A DNA stretch of 64,000 nt from Parabacteroides sp. PFB2-10 (lineage in GTDB: Bacteria > Bacteroidota > Bacteroidia > Bacteroidales > Tannerellaceae), in NCBI RefSeq assembly GCF_029893085.1, contig NZ_JARXWI010000007.1:62001-126000 (forward strand), in the 5' to 3' direction. Position 1 is the stretch's first letter; every line of letters starts with the position of its first letter. Shown one piece after another: positions 8,537 to 16,640 of the stretch. The translations under genes were made by a program, and so were the position numbers. The notes beneath the pieces are model-generated. The model searched no databases, was not told the DNA's origin, and saw only the letters and a program-made list of their open reading frames with translations.

Positions 8537-9748
8537 ATGAAGAAAAACATTTTTGAATTAAGCACCCAACAACTGAAAGAGATAGCAGAAGCGTTGCAAC
8601 GCGAAGTAGAAAAAGGGTTAATAGAACCAAACTGTCAGATACAATGTCTTCCAACCTATATTTCTCCAAAAGCGCCGACCGATAAGGACAAAGCGGTCGT
8701 TCTCGATCTCGGAGGCACCAATTACCGGGTGGCAACTGTTGATTTTGCTGGCGGAACACCGACTGTCCATCCCGAGAACGGCTGGAAAAAGGATCTCTCC
8801 GTAATGAAAGCTCCGGGCTTCACCCAGGAGGATCTTTTCAAAGAACTGGCTGACCCGATTCTGGAGATCAAGCGGGAGCGAGAGATGCCGATCGGCTATT
8901 GCTTCTCTTATCCGGCAGACTCTATGCCTAATGGCGACGGAGTGTTGCTGCGCTGGACCAAAGGGGTGAATATCGATGAGATGATCGGCCAGCCTGTTGG
9001 TAAGCCATTACTGGATCACCTGAATGAAAAGAGTCCGGACGTGCCGTTTTCGGGCATCAAAGTGATTAATGATACGGTAGCCAGCCTTTTTGCCGGTTAC
9101 GCAGGCGAACGGTTCGATGCTTATATCGGACTGATTGTGGGCACGGGTACCAATATGGCTACCTTTGTCGATTCGAAAAACATTGAGAAACTGGATGAGG
9201 CCAATAAAAACTTCGGCGCCATGCCAATCAACCTGGAATCGGGCAATTTCTTCCCGCCTCACCTGACGGCTATCGACAATACCGTGGATGCGCTCTCCGG
9301 CAACCGGGGCAATCAACGTTTTGAAAAGGCCATTTCCGGTATGTATCTGGGAGAAATACTGAAAGCGGTATTCCCGCTGGAAGAGTTTGAAAAGAAATTC
9401 GACGCGGAACGCCTGACCACGATGATCAGCTATCCCGACATCTATAAAGAAGATCATGTGCAGGTAGCCAACTGGATCTATATCCGTTCGGCCAAATTGG
9501 TGGCGGCTTCGTTGGCTGGTCTGATCAATGTATTGATTGCGCAGAATCCGAAAATCCGGAAAGTATGCCTAACTGCCGAAGGAAGTCTTTTCTGGAGCTC
9601 TATCCGTTTCGGACGCAACTACAAAGACATGGTACAGGAAGAATTGGTAGGCTTGTTGAGTGAGTTCGGACATACCGATATGTATATCCACATCGAACCG
9701 GTGGAAAACGCCAACCTGATCGGTACAGCTATTGCGGCTATCAGCTAA
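8537..9748 (+). CDS. Hexokinase
   Basis: ATP-dependent sugar 6-kinase of the eukaryote-like hexokinase family, cytosolic, feeding glycolysis. Seen: the phosphate-binding loop LDLGGTNYR at residues 56-64, the sugar-binding and catalytic block INDTVASLFAGYAG with Asp179 as expected base, and GTGTNMATF as the second phosphate loop. 403 residues matches the single-domain enzyme of Bacteroidetes; bacterial glucokinases of the ROK type are shorter and carry a zinc motif that is absent here. The gene is monocistronic, with repeat A upstream and a hairpin terminator behind it. Confidence 0.88.
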   Translation: MKKNIFELSTQQLKEIAEALQREVEKGLIEPNCQIQCLPTYISPKAPTDKDKAVVLDLGGTNYRVATVDFAGGTPTVHPENGWKKDLSVMKAPGFTQEDLFKELADPILEIKREREMPIGYCFSYPADSMPNGDGVLLRWTKGVNIDEMIGQPVGKPLLDHLNEKSPDVPFSGIKVINDTVASLFAGYAGERFDAYIGLIVGTGTNMATFVDSKNIEKLDEANKNFGAMPINLESGNFFPPHLTAIDNTVDALSGNRGNQRFEKAISGMYLGEILKAVFPLEEFEKKFDAERLTTMISYPDIYKEDHVQVANWIYIRSAKLVAASLAGLINVLIAQNPKIRKVCLTAEGSLFWSSIRFGRNYKDMVQEELVGLLSEFGHTDMYIHIEPVENANLIGTAIAAIS

Positions 9749-9775
9749 CGCTTTCGTCCGCTATTTACATATATG

Positions 9776-9818
9776 ATTTGTCCCGGCTGTTGCAATAGCT
9801 GCATCAGTCGGGACAAAT
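9776..9818 (+). terminator. Hairpin downstream of hexokinase
   Basis: ATTTGTCCCG (9776-9785) pairs with CGGGACAAAT (9809-9818) around a 23-base loop that itself can pair partly. It starts 27 bases after the hexokinase stop. The T-run is delayed, so efficiency is uncertain. Confidence 0.55.
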
Positions 9819-9849
9819 TAAATAATGACTGTTTTTCCAAGGGCTTTCA

Positions 9850-9872
9850 AACAAATAATATAGTTATTTGTT
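9850..9872. promoter_or_regulatory. Inverted repeat upstream of the CDGSH gene
   Basis: AACAAATAA (9850-9858) and TTATTTGTT (9864-9872) are perfect inverted arms around TATAG, 40 bases before the start codon. An overlapping TACTTTCA resembles a -7 box. This may be a regulated promoter. Confidence 0.35.
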
Positions 9873-9911
9873 ACTTTCATATGAGAGATTTATAACAACT
9901 ATATTATTAAA

Positions 9912-10604
9912 ATGAACCAGTCAAACAAAAAGAAAATTAAGGTTACTAAAGATGGCCCTTACCAGGTCACAGGCCATATTCCTTTTAATCAATTGGGTTT
10001 TGTCGCCGACAAAAAAGGGGCTTCGAGCGCCTATAAAGAAATTCAACAATACAAAGTTGACGAGACCTATTATTTGTGTCGTTGCGGCAAATCGAACAAT
10101 TATCCCTTCTGTGACGGTTCTCACCTGCAAGGTGAGCCATTCGACGGGACAGAGACATCGGGACATAAGAGTTATGACCAGATGGCAGAGAAGATTGAAG
10201 GTGAACAGGTCGACCTTTTAGATGCCGAAGAATTATGTGCGGTGGCTCGTTTTTGTGACACCTATGGATCAACCTGGAATCTGGTAGCAGACAGCAACGA
10301 TCCGAAGAGCATAGAAATAATCAAGCAACAATGTGCGAATTGCCCGAGTGGTCGTTTAACGATGGTCACGAAAGAGGGCGAACGACTGGAGGCCGAATTG
10401 CCACAGGAGATAAGCATACTCGAAGATATCCCTGCCGAGGCGCATGGACCGATCTGGGTAAAAGGTGGTATTCCGATTGAAGATGCGAATGGGCACTTTT
10501 ATCCAATCCGCAATCGCGTGACATTATGCCGTTGTGGTAAGTCAAAAAATAAGCCCTTTTGCGATGCTACTCACATGCAAAATCAGGGTGAATTGAAAGA
10601 TTAA
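9912..10604 (+). CDS. Iron-sulfur protein with two CDGSH domains
   Basis: Cytosolic 2Fe-2S protein of 230 residues. Each terminal domain carries the C-x-C-x8-C-x3-H ligand set: Cys56, Cys58, Cys67, His71 in CRCGKSNNYPFCDGSH, and Cys206, Cys208, Cys217, His221 in CRCGKSKNKPFCDATH. The second motif has Ala-Thr in place of Gly-Ser, which leaves all ligands intact. The linker holds further cysteines (ARFCDTYG and QQCANCPSG), as in other bacterial members. The family is linked to electron transfer or cluster handling; the partner is unknown. It stands alone between two terminators. Confidence 0.85.
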   Translation: MNQSNKKKIKVTKDGPYQVTGHIPFNQLGFVADKKGASSAYKEIQQYKVDETYYLCRCGKSNNYPFCDGSHLQGEPFDGTETSGHKSYDQMAEKIEGEQVDLLDAEELCAVARFCDTYGSTWNLVADSNDPKSIEIIKQQCANCPSGRLTMVTKEGERLEAELPQEISILEDIPAEAHGPIWVKGGIPIEDANGHFYPIRNRVTLCRCGKSKNKPFCDATHMQNQGELKD

Positions 10605-10712
10605 TCATTTTATTGAAAAAAAAGAAGCTATCTGTTGAACAATTTTTGTATTAGCTTGTTATTAATATAAAGTGTTTTTCATGGTATTAGAATTAGGTTT
10701 AATTAGGTAGAT

Positions 10713-10747
10713 CCGTCTTATTCGTGAGAATGGGACGGTTTTTTTTT
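10713..10747 (+). terminator. Rho-independent terminator after the CDGSH gene
   Basis: CCGTCTTATTC (10713-10723) pairs with GAATGGGACGG (10728-10738), with two G-T pairs and a four-base loop, followed at once by nine T. It lies 109 bases after the CDGSH stop. Confidence 0.85.
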
Positions 10748-10803
10748 GCTTTGCCTGTTCATAACTTTCCCCCAAGCAATCGGAAACCCTCCCTTATTTT
10801 CGT

Positions 10804-10811
10804 TATTTTTG
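10804..10811 (+). promoter_or_regulatory. Candidate -7 box for the radical SAM operon
   Basis: TATTTTTG matches TAnnTTTG and lies 22 bases before the ATG at 10833. No convincing -33 TTTG is seen. Confidence 0.45.
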
Positions 10812-10832
10812 TCCTACGTATAACAAAGAGGC

Positions 10833-12113
10833 ATGGACGAAAGTGTATTGGAAAAACTAAAGGTATTGGCGGAGTCTGCCCGCTATGATGTATCCTGCTC
10901 GTCGAGTGGTACGTCACGTTCCAACAAAAAAGGGACGATCGGCAGTGCGGCCGGATGGGGCATCTGCCATAGTTTTGCCGAAGATGGCCGATGTATTTCG
11001 CTTTTGAAGATCATGCTGACCAACTACTGTATATACGATTGCGCCTACTGCATCAACCGCCGGAGCAATGATATCCGCCGGGCTACGCTTTCCGTTTCCG
11101 AATTAGTCAATATTACCATCGAATTTTATCGCCGGAATTATATCGAAGGCTTGTTTCTCAGCTCCGGGGTCGTGCGCAATGCCGACTATACGATGGAGCG
11201 CTTAGTGCGCATCGTGAAGGATCTGCGTCTGGTGCATAAGTTCAACGGATACATTCATATGAAAAGCATTCCGGGAGCCAGCGAGGAACTGGTGCGCGAA
11301 GCCGGGCTATACGCCGATCGTATGAGTGTGAATATCGAGATCCCGAACGAAGCCAACCTGCAAAGCCTGGCTCCGGAGAAGACCTTTCAGAGTGTGTTCA
11401 CGCCCATGCGCTACATTCAGCAGGGGATGTTGCAGAGCGCCGACGAACGGAAACGCTTTCGTCATGCGCCCCGCTTCGTGCCGGCCGGACAGAGCACCCA
11501 GATGATTGTGGGCGCCACACCCGACACGGACAAGGATATTCTACGCGTATCGTCGGCTCTCTATCAGCGTCCAAGCATGAAACGAGTCTATTATTCCGGT
11601 TTTGTCCCGGTCAATGCGTACGACAACCGCTTGCCTGCCCTGAAACAGCCTCCGCTGGTGCGCGAGAACCGTTTGTATCAGGCCGACTGGCTGCTCCGTT
11701 TCTATCAGTTCAAGGTCGATGAGATTGTCGACGATGCCTACCCCGACCTCGACCTGGAGGTAGACCCCAAACTGGCTTGGGCCTTGCGCCATCCGGAATG
11801 TTTCCCGGTGGATATCAACAAAGCGGACTACGAGATGATCCTGCGCGTGCCGGGTATCGGGGTGAAATCGGCTAAACTGATCGTTGTCTCGCGCCGCCAC
11901 AACCGGCTCGGGGCAGAACAGCTCAAGAAGATCGGCATCGTCATGAAGAAAGCACAGTATTTCATTACCTGCCACGAACTGCCTATACACACCATCAACG
12001 AATTGCGTCCCGAGAATGTGCGCCTTATATTAACGCAAAAATCAGGCGGCAGGAAGCGCAGACAGGATGAAAACCAACTGATTCTTCCCTTCGAAGAACA
12101 TTCCGACGCATGA
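10833..12113 (+). CDS. Putative DNA modification/repair radical SAM protein
   Basis: Radical S-adenosylmethionine enzyme of 426 residues. The 4Fe-4S motif is CIYDCAYC with Cys66, Cys70 and Cys73. Near residues 327-356 a helix-hairpin-helix follows (VPGIGVKSAKLIVVSRR), which binds DNA backbone. This layout matches the family named TIGR03916, which is regularly found beside a TIGR03915 protein. The reaction is unknown; a role on DNA is inferred from the helix-hairpin-helix and from the family's links to uracil-DNA glycosylase-like proteins. The stop overlaps the next start (ATGA), so the two proteins are translationally coupled. Confidence 0.85.
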   Translation: MDESVLEKLKVLAESARYDVSCSSSGTSRSNKKGTIGSAAGWGICHSFAEDGRCISLLKIMLTNYCIYDCAYCINRRSNDIRRATLSVSELVNITIEFYRRNYIEGLFLSSGVVRNADYTMERLVRIVKDLRLVHKFNGYIHMKSIPGASEELVREAGLYADRMSVNIEIPNEANLQSLAPEKTFQSVFTPMRYIQQGMLQSADERKRFRHAPRFVPAGQSTQMIVGATPDTDKDILRVSSALYQRPSMKRVYYSGFVPVNAYDNRLPALKQPPLVRENRLYQADWLLRFYQFKVDEIVDDAYPDLDLEVDPKLAWALRHPECFPVDINKADYEMILRVPGIGVKSAKLIVVSRRHNRLGAEQLKKIGIVMKKAQYFITCHELPIHTINELRPENVRLILTQKSGGRKRRQDENQLILPFEEHSDA

Positions 12114-12874
12114 TTGTTTTCAGCTACGATAACAGCCTGGAGGGATTGTTGACCGCCGTCTTCGATGCCTACGCCCGAAAAACATTTCCTGATATGTTGT
12201 TGGGAGAGGAGGATGCTTTGCCACTTTTCTACGACGAACTACACAGGGTGATCACCGATACTGCCAAAGCCGACCGCGTATGGAAGGCGCTTGAGAAAAA
12301 ATTATCGAAGGTGGCTTTGTCGGAAATCACAGTCAGCTGGCTATCGGAACTGCCCGAAGTGGGGCCGTTGATCTTTCGGTATATCCGCAAAAACATCGAC
12401 GCGCCGCAGTCGGTTGAAATGAACTTTGGCGATCCGGACGTATTGGCTCTCTCGAAGATATGGAAGAAGGTGGGGCAGGAGAAGTCACGGTTGGTGCAAT
12501 TCCTCCGCTTTCAGAAAGCAGCCGACGGCACCTACTTTGCTGCGATGGAGCCCTTATACAATGTGCTTCCTCTCGCCATTCCTTTTCTGAAAGACCGGTA
12601 TGCCGATCAACGCTGGCTGGTCTACGACCTGAAACGGGAATATGGCTACTATTACGACCTGCAGGAGGTGATCGAAGTGCGTTTTGAAAAGAAGGAGGAG
12701 CACCTACTTTCCGGCTTCCTCAGTGAAGAATTGATGGACAAAGACGAAAAGCTATTTCAGCAAATGTGGAAACAATATTATACCTCCATAGCGATACAGG
12801 AACGGAAAAATCCCAAACAGCAACGCTCGTTTATGCCAGTCCGCTTTTGGAAATACCTAACAGAAAAGAGATAA
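12110..12874 (+). CDS. TIGR03915 family DNA metabolism protein
   Basis: A 254-residue soluble protein of the family that accompanies TIGR03916 radical SAM proteins. It starts MIVFSYDNSLEGLLTAVFDAY, typical of the family, and ends in a short basic tail. No glycosylase domain is fused to it, unlike some relatives in other phyla. It overlaps the radical SAM gene by four bases, which implies co-production, perhaps as a complex. The biochemical role is unknown. Confidence 0.85.
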   Translation: MIVFSYDNSLEGLLTAVFDAYARKTFPDMLLGEEDALPLFYDELHRVITDTAKADRVWKALEKKLSKVALSEITVSWLSELPEVGPLIFRYIRKNIDAPQSVEMNFGDPDVLALSKIWKKVGQEKSRLVQFLRFQKAADGTYFAAMEPLYNVLPLAIPFLKDRYADQRWLVYDLKREYGYYYDLQEVIEVRFEKKEEHLLSGFLSEELMDKDEKLFQQMWKQYYTSIAIQERKNPKQQRSFMPVRFWKYLTEKR

Positions 12875-12876
12875 TT

Positions 12877-12986
12877 CATAATTGATAATTGATAATTGAT
12901 AATTGACAATTGATAAAATTGCTTTACGCTTCGCTAAGCGAACGTTGTTTCTTCATTCATAATTCATAATTCATAATTCATAATTA
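12877..12986. repeat. Heptamer repeat spacer ATAATT(C/G)
   Basis: Two heptamer tracts flank a palindrome TTCGCTAAGCGAA (12930-12942). The left tract mixes ATAATTC and ATAATTG units (about six); the right one has four ATAATTC units ending five bases before the GNAT start codon. The spacer is therefore built almost wholly of repeats. Confidence 0.75.
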
Positions 12987-12989
12987 AAA

Positions 12990-13418
12990 ATGATCCGCCC
13001 CTACATCCCATCCGATATCAGCCGCATGAGCAGCATCTGGCTGGAGGCCTCCTTTCTGGCACACGACTTTATTCCCCGCTCGTTCTGGGAAGGCAAAGAA
13101 AGCGATATGCAACACGTCTACCTGCCTTCCTGTCTGAATTATGTCTATATAGAAGAGGTCACCGGCGAGGTTGCGGGATTCATTTCCGTAAACGACGGCT
13201 TTATTCCTGCCCTGTTTGTGGCTCCCAGTATGCAAAAACGCGGGATTGGAAAACAATTACTGGATTATGTGAAGCGAACCCATGCACATCTGGTTCTTCA
13301 TGTCTATGCCAAAAACCACCAGGCGATCTCTTTTTATGAAAAGCAGGGCTTCCGAATCACGGAAGAGCGCACCGAAAGTCAGTCGGGCGAACAGGAATAT
13401 GTCATGGAATACCCCTAA
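12990..13418 (+). CDS. GNAT family N-acetyltransferase (YjaB-like)
   Basis: Acetyl-CoA-dependent acyltransferase of 142 residues. It shows the GNAT core: the beta-4 strand ALFVAPSMQ, the pyrophosphate loop QKRGIGKQL (Q/R-x-x-G-x-G), and the C-terminal NHQAISFYEKQGF with the catalytic-type tyrosine. The overall pattern, with HDF near residue 25, resembles YjaB. The acceptor substrate is unknown. It is followed 12 bases later by another small GNAT gene and is probably co-transcribed with it. Four heptamer repeats occupy its ribosome-binding region. Confidence 0.82.
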   Translation: MIRPYIPSDISRMSSIWLEASFLAHDFIPRSFWEGKESDMQHVYLPSCLNYVYIEEVTGEVAGFISVNDGFIPALFVAPSMQKRGIGKQLLDYVKRTHAHLVLHVYAKNHQAISFYEKQGFRITEERTESQSGEQEYVMEYP

Positions 13419-13430
13419 AACAATAAAGAT

Positions 13431-13697
13431 ATGGAATTAGAGATCAAACACCTACCGGAAAAGAACCGCTTTGAAACTACCGTAGACGGGGTTACGGCTT
13501 TCGTAAACTACCGGATTGCAAACGAAGCGTTGGATATATTACATACCGTTGTACCAAGAGCTATCGAAGGGCAGGGAATTGCCGCCGCCTTGGTGAAACA
13601 GGCCTATGACTATGCACGCGCAAACGATATGCGATGCCAAGCCACCTGCTCGTATGCCGTCGTCTGGCTGCGCCGTCATCCTGAATATGTAGATTGA
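13431..13697 (+). CDS. Small GNAT-like acetyltransferase (PF14542 type)
   Basis: An 88-residue protein with only the acetyl-CoA binding half of the GNAT fold: GVTAFVNYRI, then RAIEGQGIAAALVKQAYDYA and CSYAVVWLRRHPEY. This is the size and pattern of the GCN5-related family PF14542, of unknown substrate. The last three codons (Val-Asp-stop) lie at the edge of, and partly inside, the left arm of a 19-bp inverted repeat. Confidence 0.8.
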   Translation: MELEIKHLPEKNRFETTVDGVTAFVNYRIANEALDILHTVVPRAIEGQGIAAALVKQAYDYARANDMRCQATCSYAVVWLRRHPEYVD

Positions 13698-13837
13698 AAG
13701 TCTGCACGCAAGGCTATCTGTTGGTCGAGCATGGTGGACCAGTTGGCTCACCATGCTCGACCAATTGGCTGACCATGCTCAGCCAGTTGGTCGACCATGC
13801 TCAGCCAACAAATACTCCTGCGTGCAGACTTTCAATC
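13692..13837. repeat. Inverted-repeat element with four 22-bp palindromic units
   Basis: Perfect 19-bp arms, GATTGAAAGTCTGCACGCA (13692-13710) and its complement (13819-13837), enclose four consecutive 22-bp units at 13721, 13743, 13765 and 13787. Each unit is a near-palindrome of the form TTGG-CTGACCATGCTCAG-CCAR. The arms contain the stop codons of both convergent neighbours, and both proteins end in Val-Asp. It may act as a bidirectional terminator; the periodic interior suggests more. Confidence 0.85.
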
Positions 13838-14479
13838 AACCACCTCAACCCCTAACAACCGTATCAGGTCAAGCGCCTGCAGCGATGAGATTTTAGTGCC
13901 CCACAGCTCGGTTCTGGGCAAGAGGTTGATGCGTAATCCGGCTATCTCCGAATCAGAGAGATTCATGCCTTTTAAAGAGGTATTGTAGAACTCCGCTTCA
14001 ATCAGGCGGCAGGAGTTGAAAGCCACATTGGCCAACTGACAGCTTTCAAAGGAGGCGCCGCGAAGCTGAGAGGCCTCGTAAGAGACATAGCGCTGTTTGC
14101 TTCCGGAGAAATTCATATAATTACCAATACACTCTTTGAACAGAACCTGATGAAGCGTTGTCTCCGAGAAGTTTGTTCCCAACAGCTTACATCCGACAAA
14201 CTGTACCCGGTGCAGACTGCTGCCCGATAAATCCAGGTTCGACAAATCGCAATGGGTAAAGACGATATCGCTTAACTGGCTTTTAGGTAGTTTACATTGC
14301 ATAAAACGGATGTTTACCAAGCGACAGGCATAGATGCTCCGGTTCGACGTTTGCACCTCATGCAGCAGTTGGTTTCTGAAAAGATGAGCATAAATATCTT
14401 CACGATCAAGAGATAGCAGGTCAGACAACTCTTCTTCTTCTTTTAATATATCCGCGATCTGCGGTTCGGTTATCTTCAT
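13832..14479 (-). CDS. Pentapeptide-repeat protein
   Basis: A 215-residue cytosolic protein whose centre (about residues 55-185) follows the A(D/N)LXX pentapeptide pattern of right-handed beta-helices, for example CDLSNLDLSGSSLHRVQF, CKLLGTNFSETTLHQVLF and CQLANVAFNSCRLIEAEF. Some members protect DNA gyrase; most have no known role, and none can be assigned here. The ATG at 14479 is chosen because a -7 box lies at 14506-14513, inside the 30-residue extension that an upstream start would give. Confidence 0.8.
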   Translation of the reverse strand: MKITEPQIADILKEEEELSDLLSLDREDIYAHLFRNQLLHEVQTSNRSIYACRLVNIRFMQCKLPKSQLSDIVFTHCDLSNLDLSGSSLHRVQFVGCKLLGTNFSETTLHQVLFKECIGNYMNFSGSKQRYVSYEASQLRGASFESCQLANVAFNSCRLIEAEFYNTSLKGMNLSDSEIAGLRINLLPRTELWGTKISSLQALDLIRLLGVEVVD

Positions 14480-14505
14480 AGTAATTTTGTTTTTATTGAG
14501 GGAGA

Positions 14506-14513
14506 CAAAGGTA
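14506..14513 (-). promoter_or_regulatory. Candidate -7 box, pentapeptide gene
   Basis: TACCTTTG on the minus strand matches TAnnTTTG, 26 bases before the ATG at 14479. Confidence 0.45.
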
Positions 14514-14576
14514 CGTCTTCTTCGGGTAGAAATCGCTTTCCTCAACGATTTGCTCGGATTATTTGACACAATTTAT

Positions 14577-14584
14577 TATTTTTG
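14577..14584 (+). promoter_or_regulatory. Candidate -7 box, gene at 14629
   Basis: TATTTTTG matches TAnnTTTG, 44 bases before the ATG. TTTG tetramers upstream are at unusual spacing (11 or 24 bases), so the -33 element is unclear. Confidence 0.4.
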
Positions 14585-14628
14585 CCTGATATCATTCAAA
14601 TCTGTCACGTTTTAAAAAAGAACATATT

Positions 14629-15168
14629 ATGGAAAACGAAGTATTAGGCATTGGTTCACGCGTAAGTCATAAAGAATATGGTGCAGGTGTAGTGATTCAG
14701 GTGAAGTCGAACAGCTACCTGATCACCTTTATGGATTTTGGTAACCGGGAGATCCTGAAGAGCTACGAAGGACTGGAAGTCTTAGACCGGATGGAACCGG
14801 ATGAGGATCTGGTAAGCCAGGAAATGATCGAACAGTCGCTCACACGTATCCTGCGCAAATTTGCAGATATTACGGAAGTAGTTCCGATTGCCGATAAGTA
14901 TAAAGGAGGCACTCTGGTGATACGTCCGGCCAATCCGGAACTGAAATCCTACGAAATGCCTATCGGCAATTTCTTCAGCAAGATTATCAATATCCGCGAA
15001 CGCTTGCGTGTTATGGAACAAAAGATCAACAACAACGATAAGTTAGACGAAGAAGACAAGATTGTGTTGCAACAATATATTACCCGTTGCTACGGCAGTT
15101 TGACCTCATTCAACATCCTTTTCAAGAACCGGACCCAACAATTCGTAGGCGAAGGCAGGAAATTTTGA
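14629..15168 (+). CDS. Conserved hypothetical protein with Tudor/SH3-like N-terminus
   Basis: A 179-residue soluble protein. Residues 5-45 (GIGSRVSHKEYGAGVVIQV, then YLITFMDFGNREILKSY) follow the small beta-barrel pattern seen at the C-terminus of UvrD/PcrA and in KOW/Tudor folds, which binds nucleic acid or polymerase. The rest is predicted helical, with a charged segment near 135-150. I know no function for it. It ends 29 bases before the convergent cstA stop, with no hairpin between. Confidence 0.7.
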   Translation: MENEVLGIGSRVSHKEYGAGVVIQVKSNSYLITFMDFGNREILKSYEGLEVLDRMEPDEDLVSQEMIEQSLTRILRKFADITEVVPIADKYKGGTLVIRPANPELKSYEMPIGNFFSKIINIRERLRVMEQKINNNDKLDEEDKIVLQQYITRCYGSLTSFNILFKNRTQQFVGEGRKF

Positions 15169-15197
15169 AAATCTTATCAGATAATTCATACGGGAGA

Positions 15198-16628
15198 TCA
15201 CTCCACCACCTTTTCCTTGTCTTTGCGTCTGATGTTCCAGACAATATACCAGACAAGGGTTATCAGTGTAATGCCTATACCAATAGCTTGCGAGAGTGCG
15301 GTAGGTAACCCGAAGCCTTCGGGGGCAACAAAGATGTAGGTGGTACATACGGCCGTCATCAATAGAGCCGGGATCAGGGTGATGATATATAACTTCTTCT
15401 CTTTCGTCAGATAGACAGTCAACGCCCATAAGGTAAAAATAGCCAGCGTCTGATTAGTCCAAGCGAAATAACGCCAGATCATATCGAAGCCATCTTTATC
15501 TTTCATACTATACAATAGAATACCGATACCAGCCAGGAAGAGAGGAATACTGATCGCCAAGCGGCGCCAAAGTGTTTTCTGTTCCCAGTGAAGGATATCG
15601 GCCACGATTAGGCGGGCAGAGCGGAAGGCAGTGTCGCCGGTGGTGATAGGCGCCGCAATTACACCCAGAATAGCCAGGATGGCGCCGGTAGTTCCCAGCC
15701 AGTCCTTCGTGATGCTGTCGACTATGACAGCCGCATTACTTTCCGCCATACCGTTGTTATGGTAGAAATAGGTAGCGGCAGCTGCCCAGATCAAGGCAAC
15801 AATACCTTCGGTAATCATCGCCCCGTAGAATACCGGACGGGCATATTTCTCGTTTTTAATGGTTCGTGCCATCAGTGGGCTCTGTGTCGCATGGAAGCCG
15901 GAGATGGCACCACAGGCAATACTTACGAACATAATAGGGAAGATGGGCAGTTGATTGGGATGTGTATTCCGCAATCCATCGGTTATCTCCGGAAGAGGAG
16001 GATGATGTACAAAGAGCATCACCAGAATACCAACCGCCATAAACAACAAAGCCGCTGCAAAAACAGGATAAATCCGGCCGATCAGTTTATCGACCGGTAA
16101 AACTGCAGCTATCATATAATAGATAAAGATCACGATGATCCAAAAGGTGAGATCCAGATGTTCCGCTGTCAGATTAGCCAACAATCCGGCCGGGCCGGCT
16201 ACAAACACAGCGCCTACGAGAACCATCAGTATAATGGTAAACACACGCATAAACTGTTTGAAGCGGCTTCCGAGGTAGCGTCCAACCATTTCGGGCAAGC
16301 TTTCTCCACCATGACGCAAAGAGAGCATGCCCGCCAGGAAGTCATGCGTTGCACCGGCAAAGACCGTTCCCAATACAATCCATAAAAAGGAAGACATACC
16401 GAACTTGGCACCCATAATAGCGCCGAAGATAGGACCTAAGCCCGCAATGTTAAGAAATTGAATCATGAAGACCTTCCAGGTAGGCATAGGAAGGAAATCA
16501 ACGCCATCACGTTGTGTATAGGCTGGAGTCTTACGCTCGGGATCTACACCAAATACCCGTTCCACGAAACGGCCATAAATAAAATAGCCGGCTATCAGGA
16601 ACAATAGGCAGCAGGTAAAAGTGATCAT
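15198..16628 (-). CDS. cstA: Carbon starvation protein CstA family transporter
   Basis: Polytopic inner-membrane protein of 476 residues with about a dozen hydrophobic segments. It begins MITFTCCLLFLIAGYFIYGRFVE and contains the family blocks FNIAGLGPIFGAIMG and GAISGFHATQSPLMARTI. CstA proteins take up peptides or pyruvate; the substrate here is open. It is shorter than the E. coli protein, as is usual in Bacteroidetes. It begins 12 bases after yqeY and may be the last gene of the dcw transcript. Confidence 0.87.
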   Translation of the reverse strand: MITFTCCLLFLIAGYFIYGRFVERVFGVDPERKTPAYTQRDGVDFLPMPTWKVFMIQFLNIAGLGPIFGAIMGAKFGMSSFLWIVLGTVFAGATHDFLAGMLSLRHGGESLPEMVGRYLGSRFKQFMRVFTIILMVLVGAVFVAGPAGLLANLTAEHLDLTFWIIVIFIYYMIAAVLPVDKLIGRIYPVFAAALLFMAVGILVMLFVHHPPLPEITDGLRNTHPNQLPIFPIMFVSIACGAISGFHATQSPLMARTIKNEKYARPVFYGAMITEGIVALIWAAAATYFYHNNGMAESNAAVIVDSITKDWLGTTGAILAILGVIAAPITTGDTAFRSARLIVADILHWEQKTLWRRLAISIPLFLAGIGILLYSMKDKDGFDMIWRYFAWTNQTLAIFTLWALTVYLTKEKKLYIITLIPALLMTAVCTTYIFVAPEGFGLPTALSQAIGIGITLITLVWYIVWNIRRKDKEKVVE

Positions 16629-16640
16629 TTAATCAAACGA

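Noticed and set aside
13721-13808. Possible CRISPR array
   Set aside because: The 22-bp units follow each other with no spacers and no cas genes are near.
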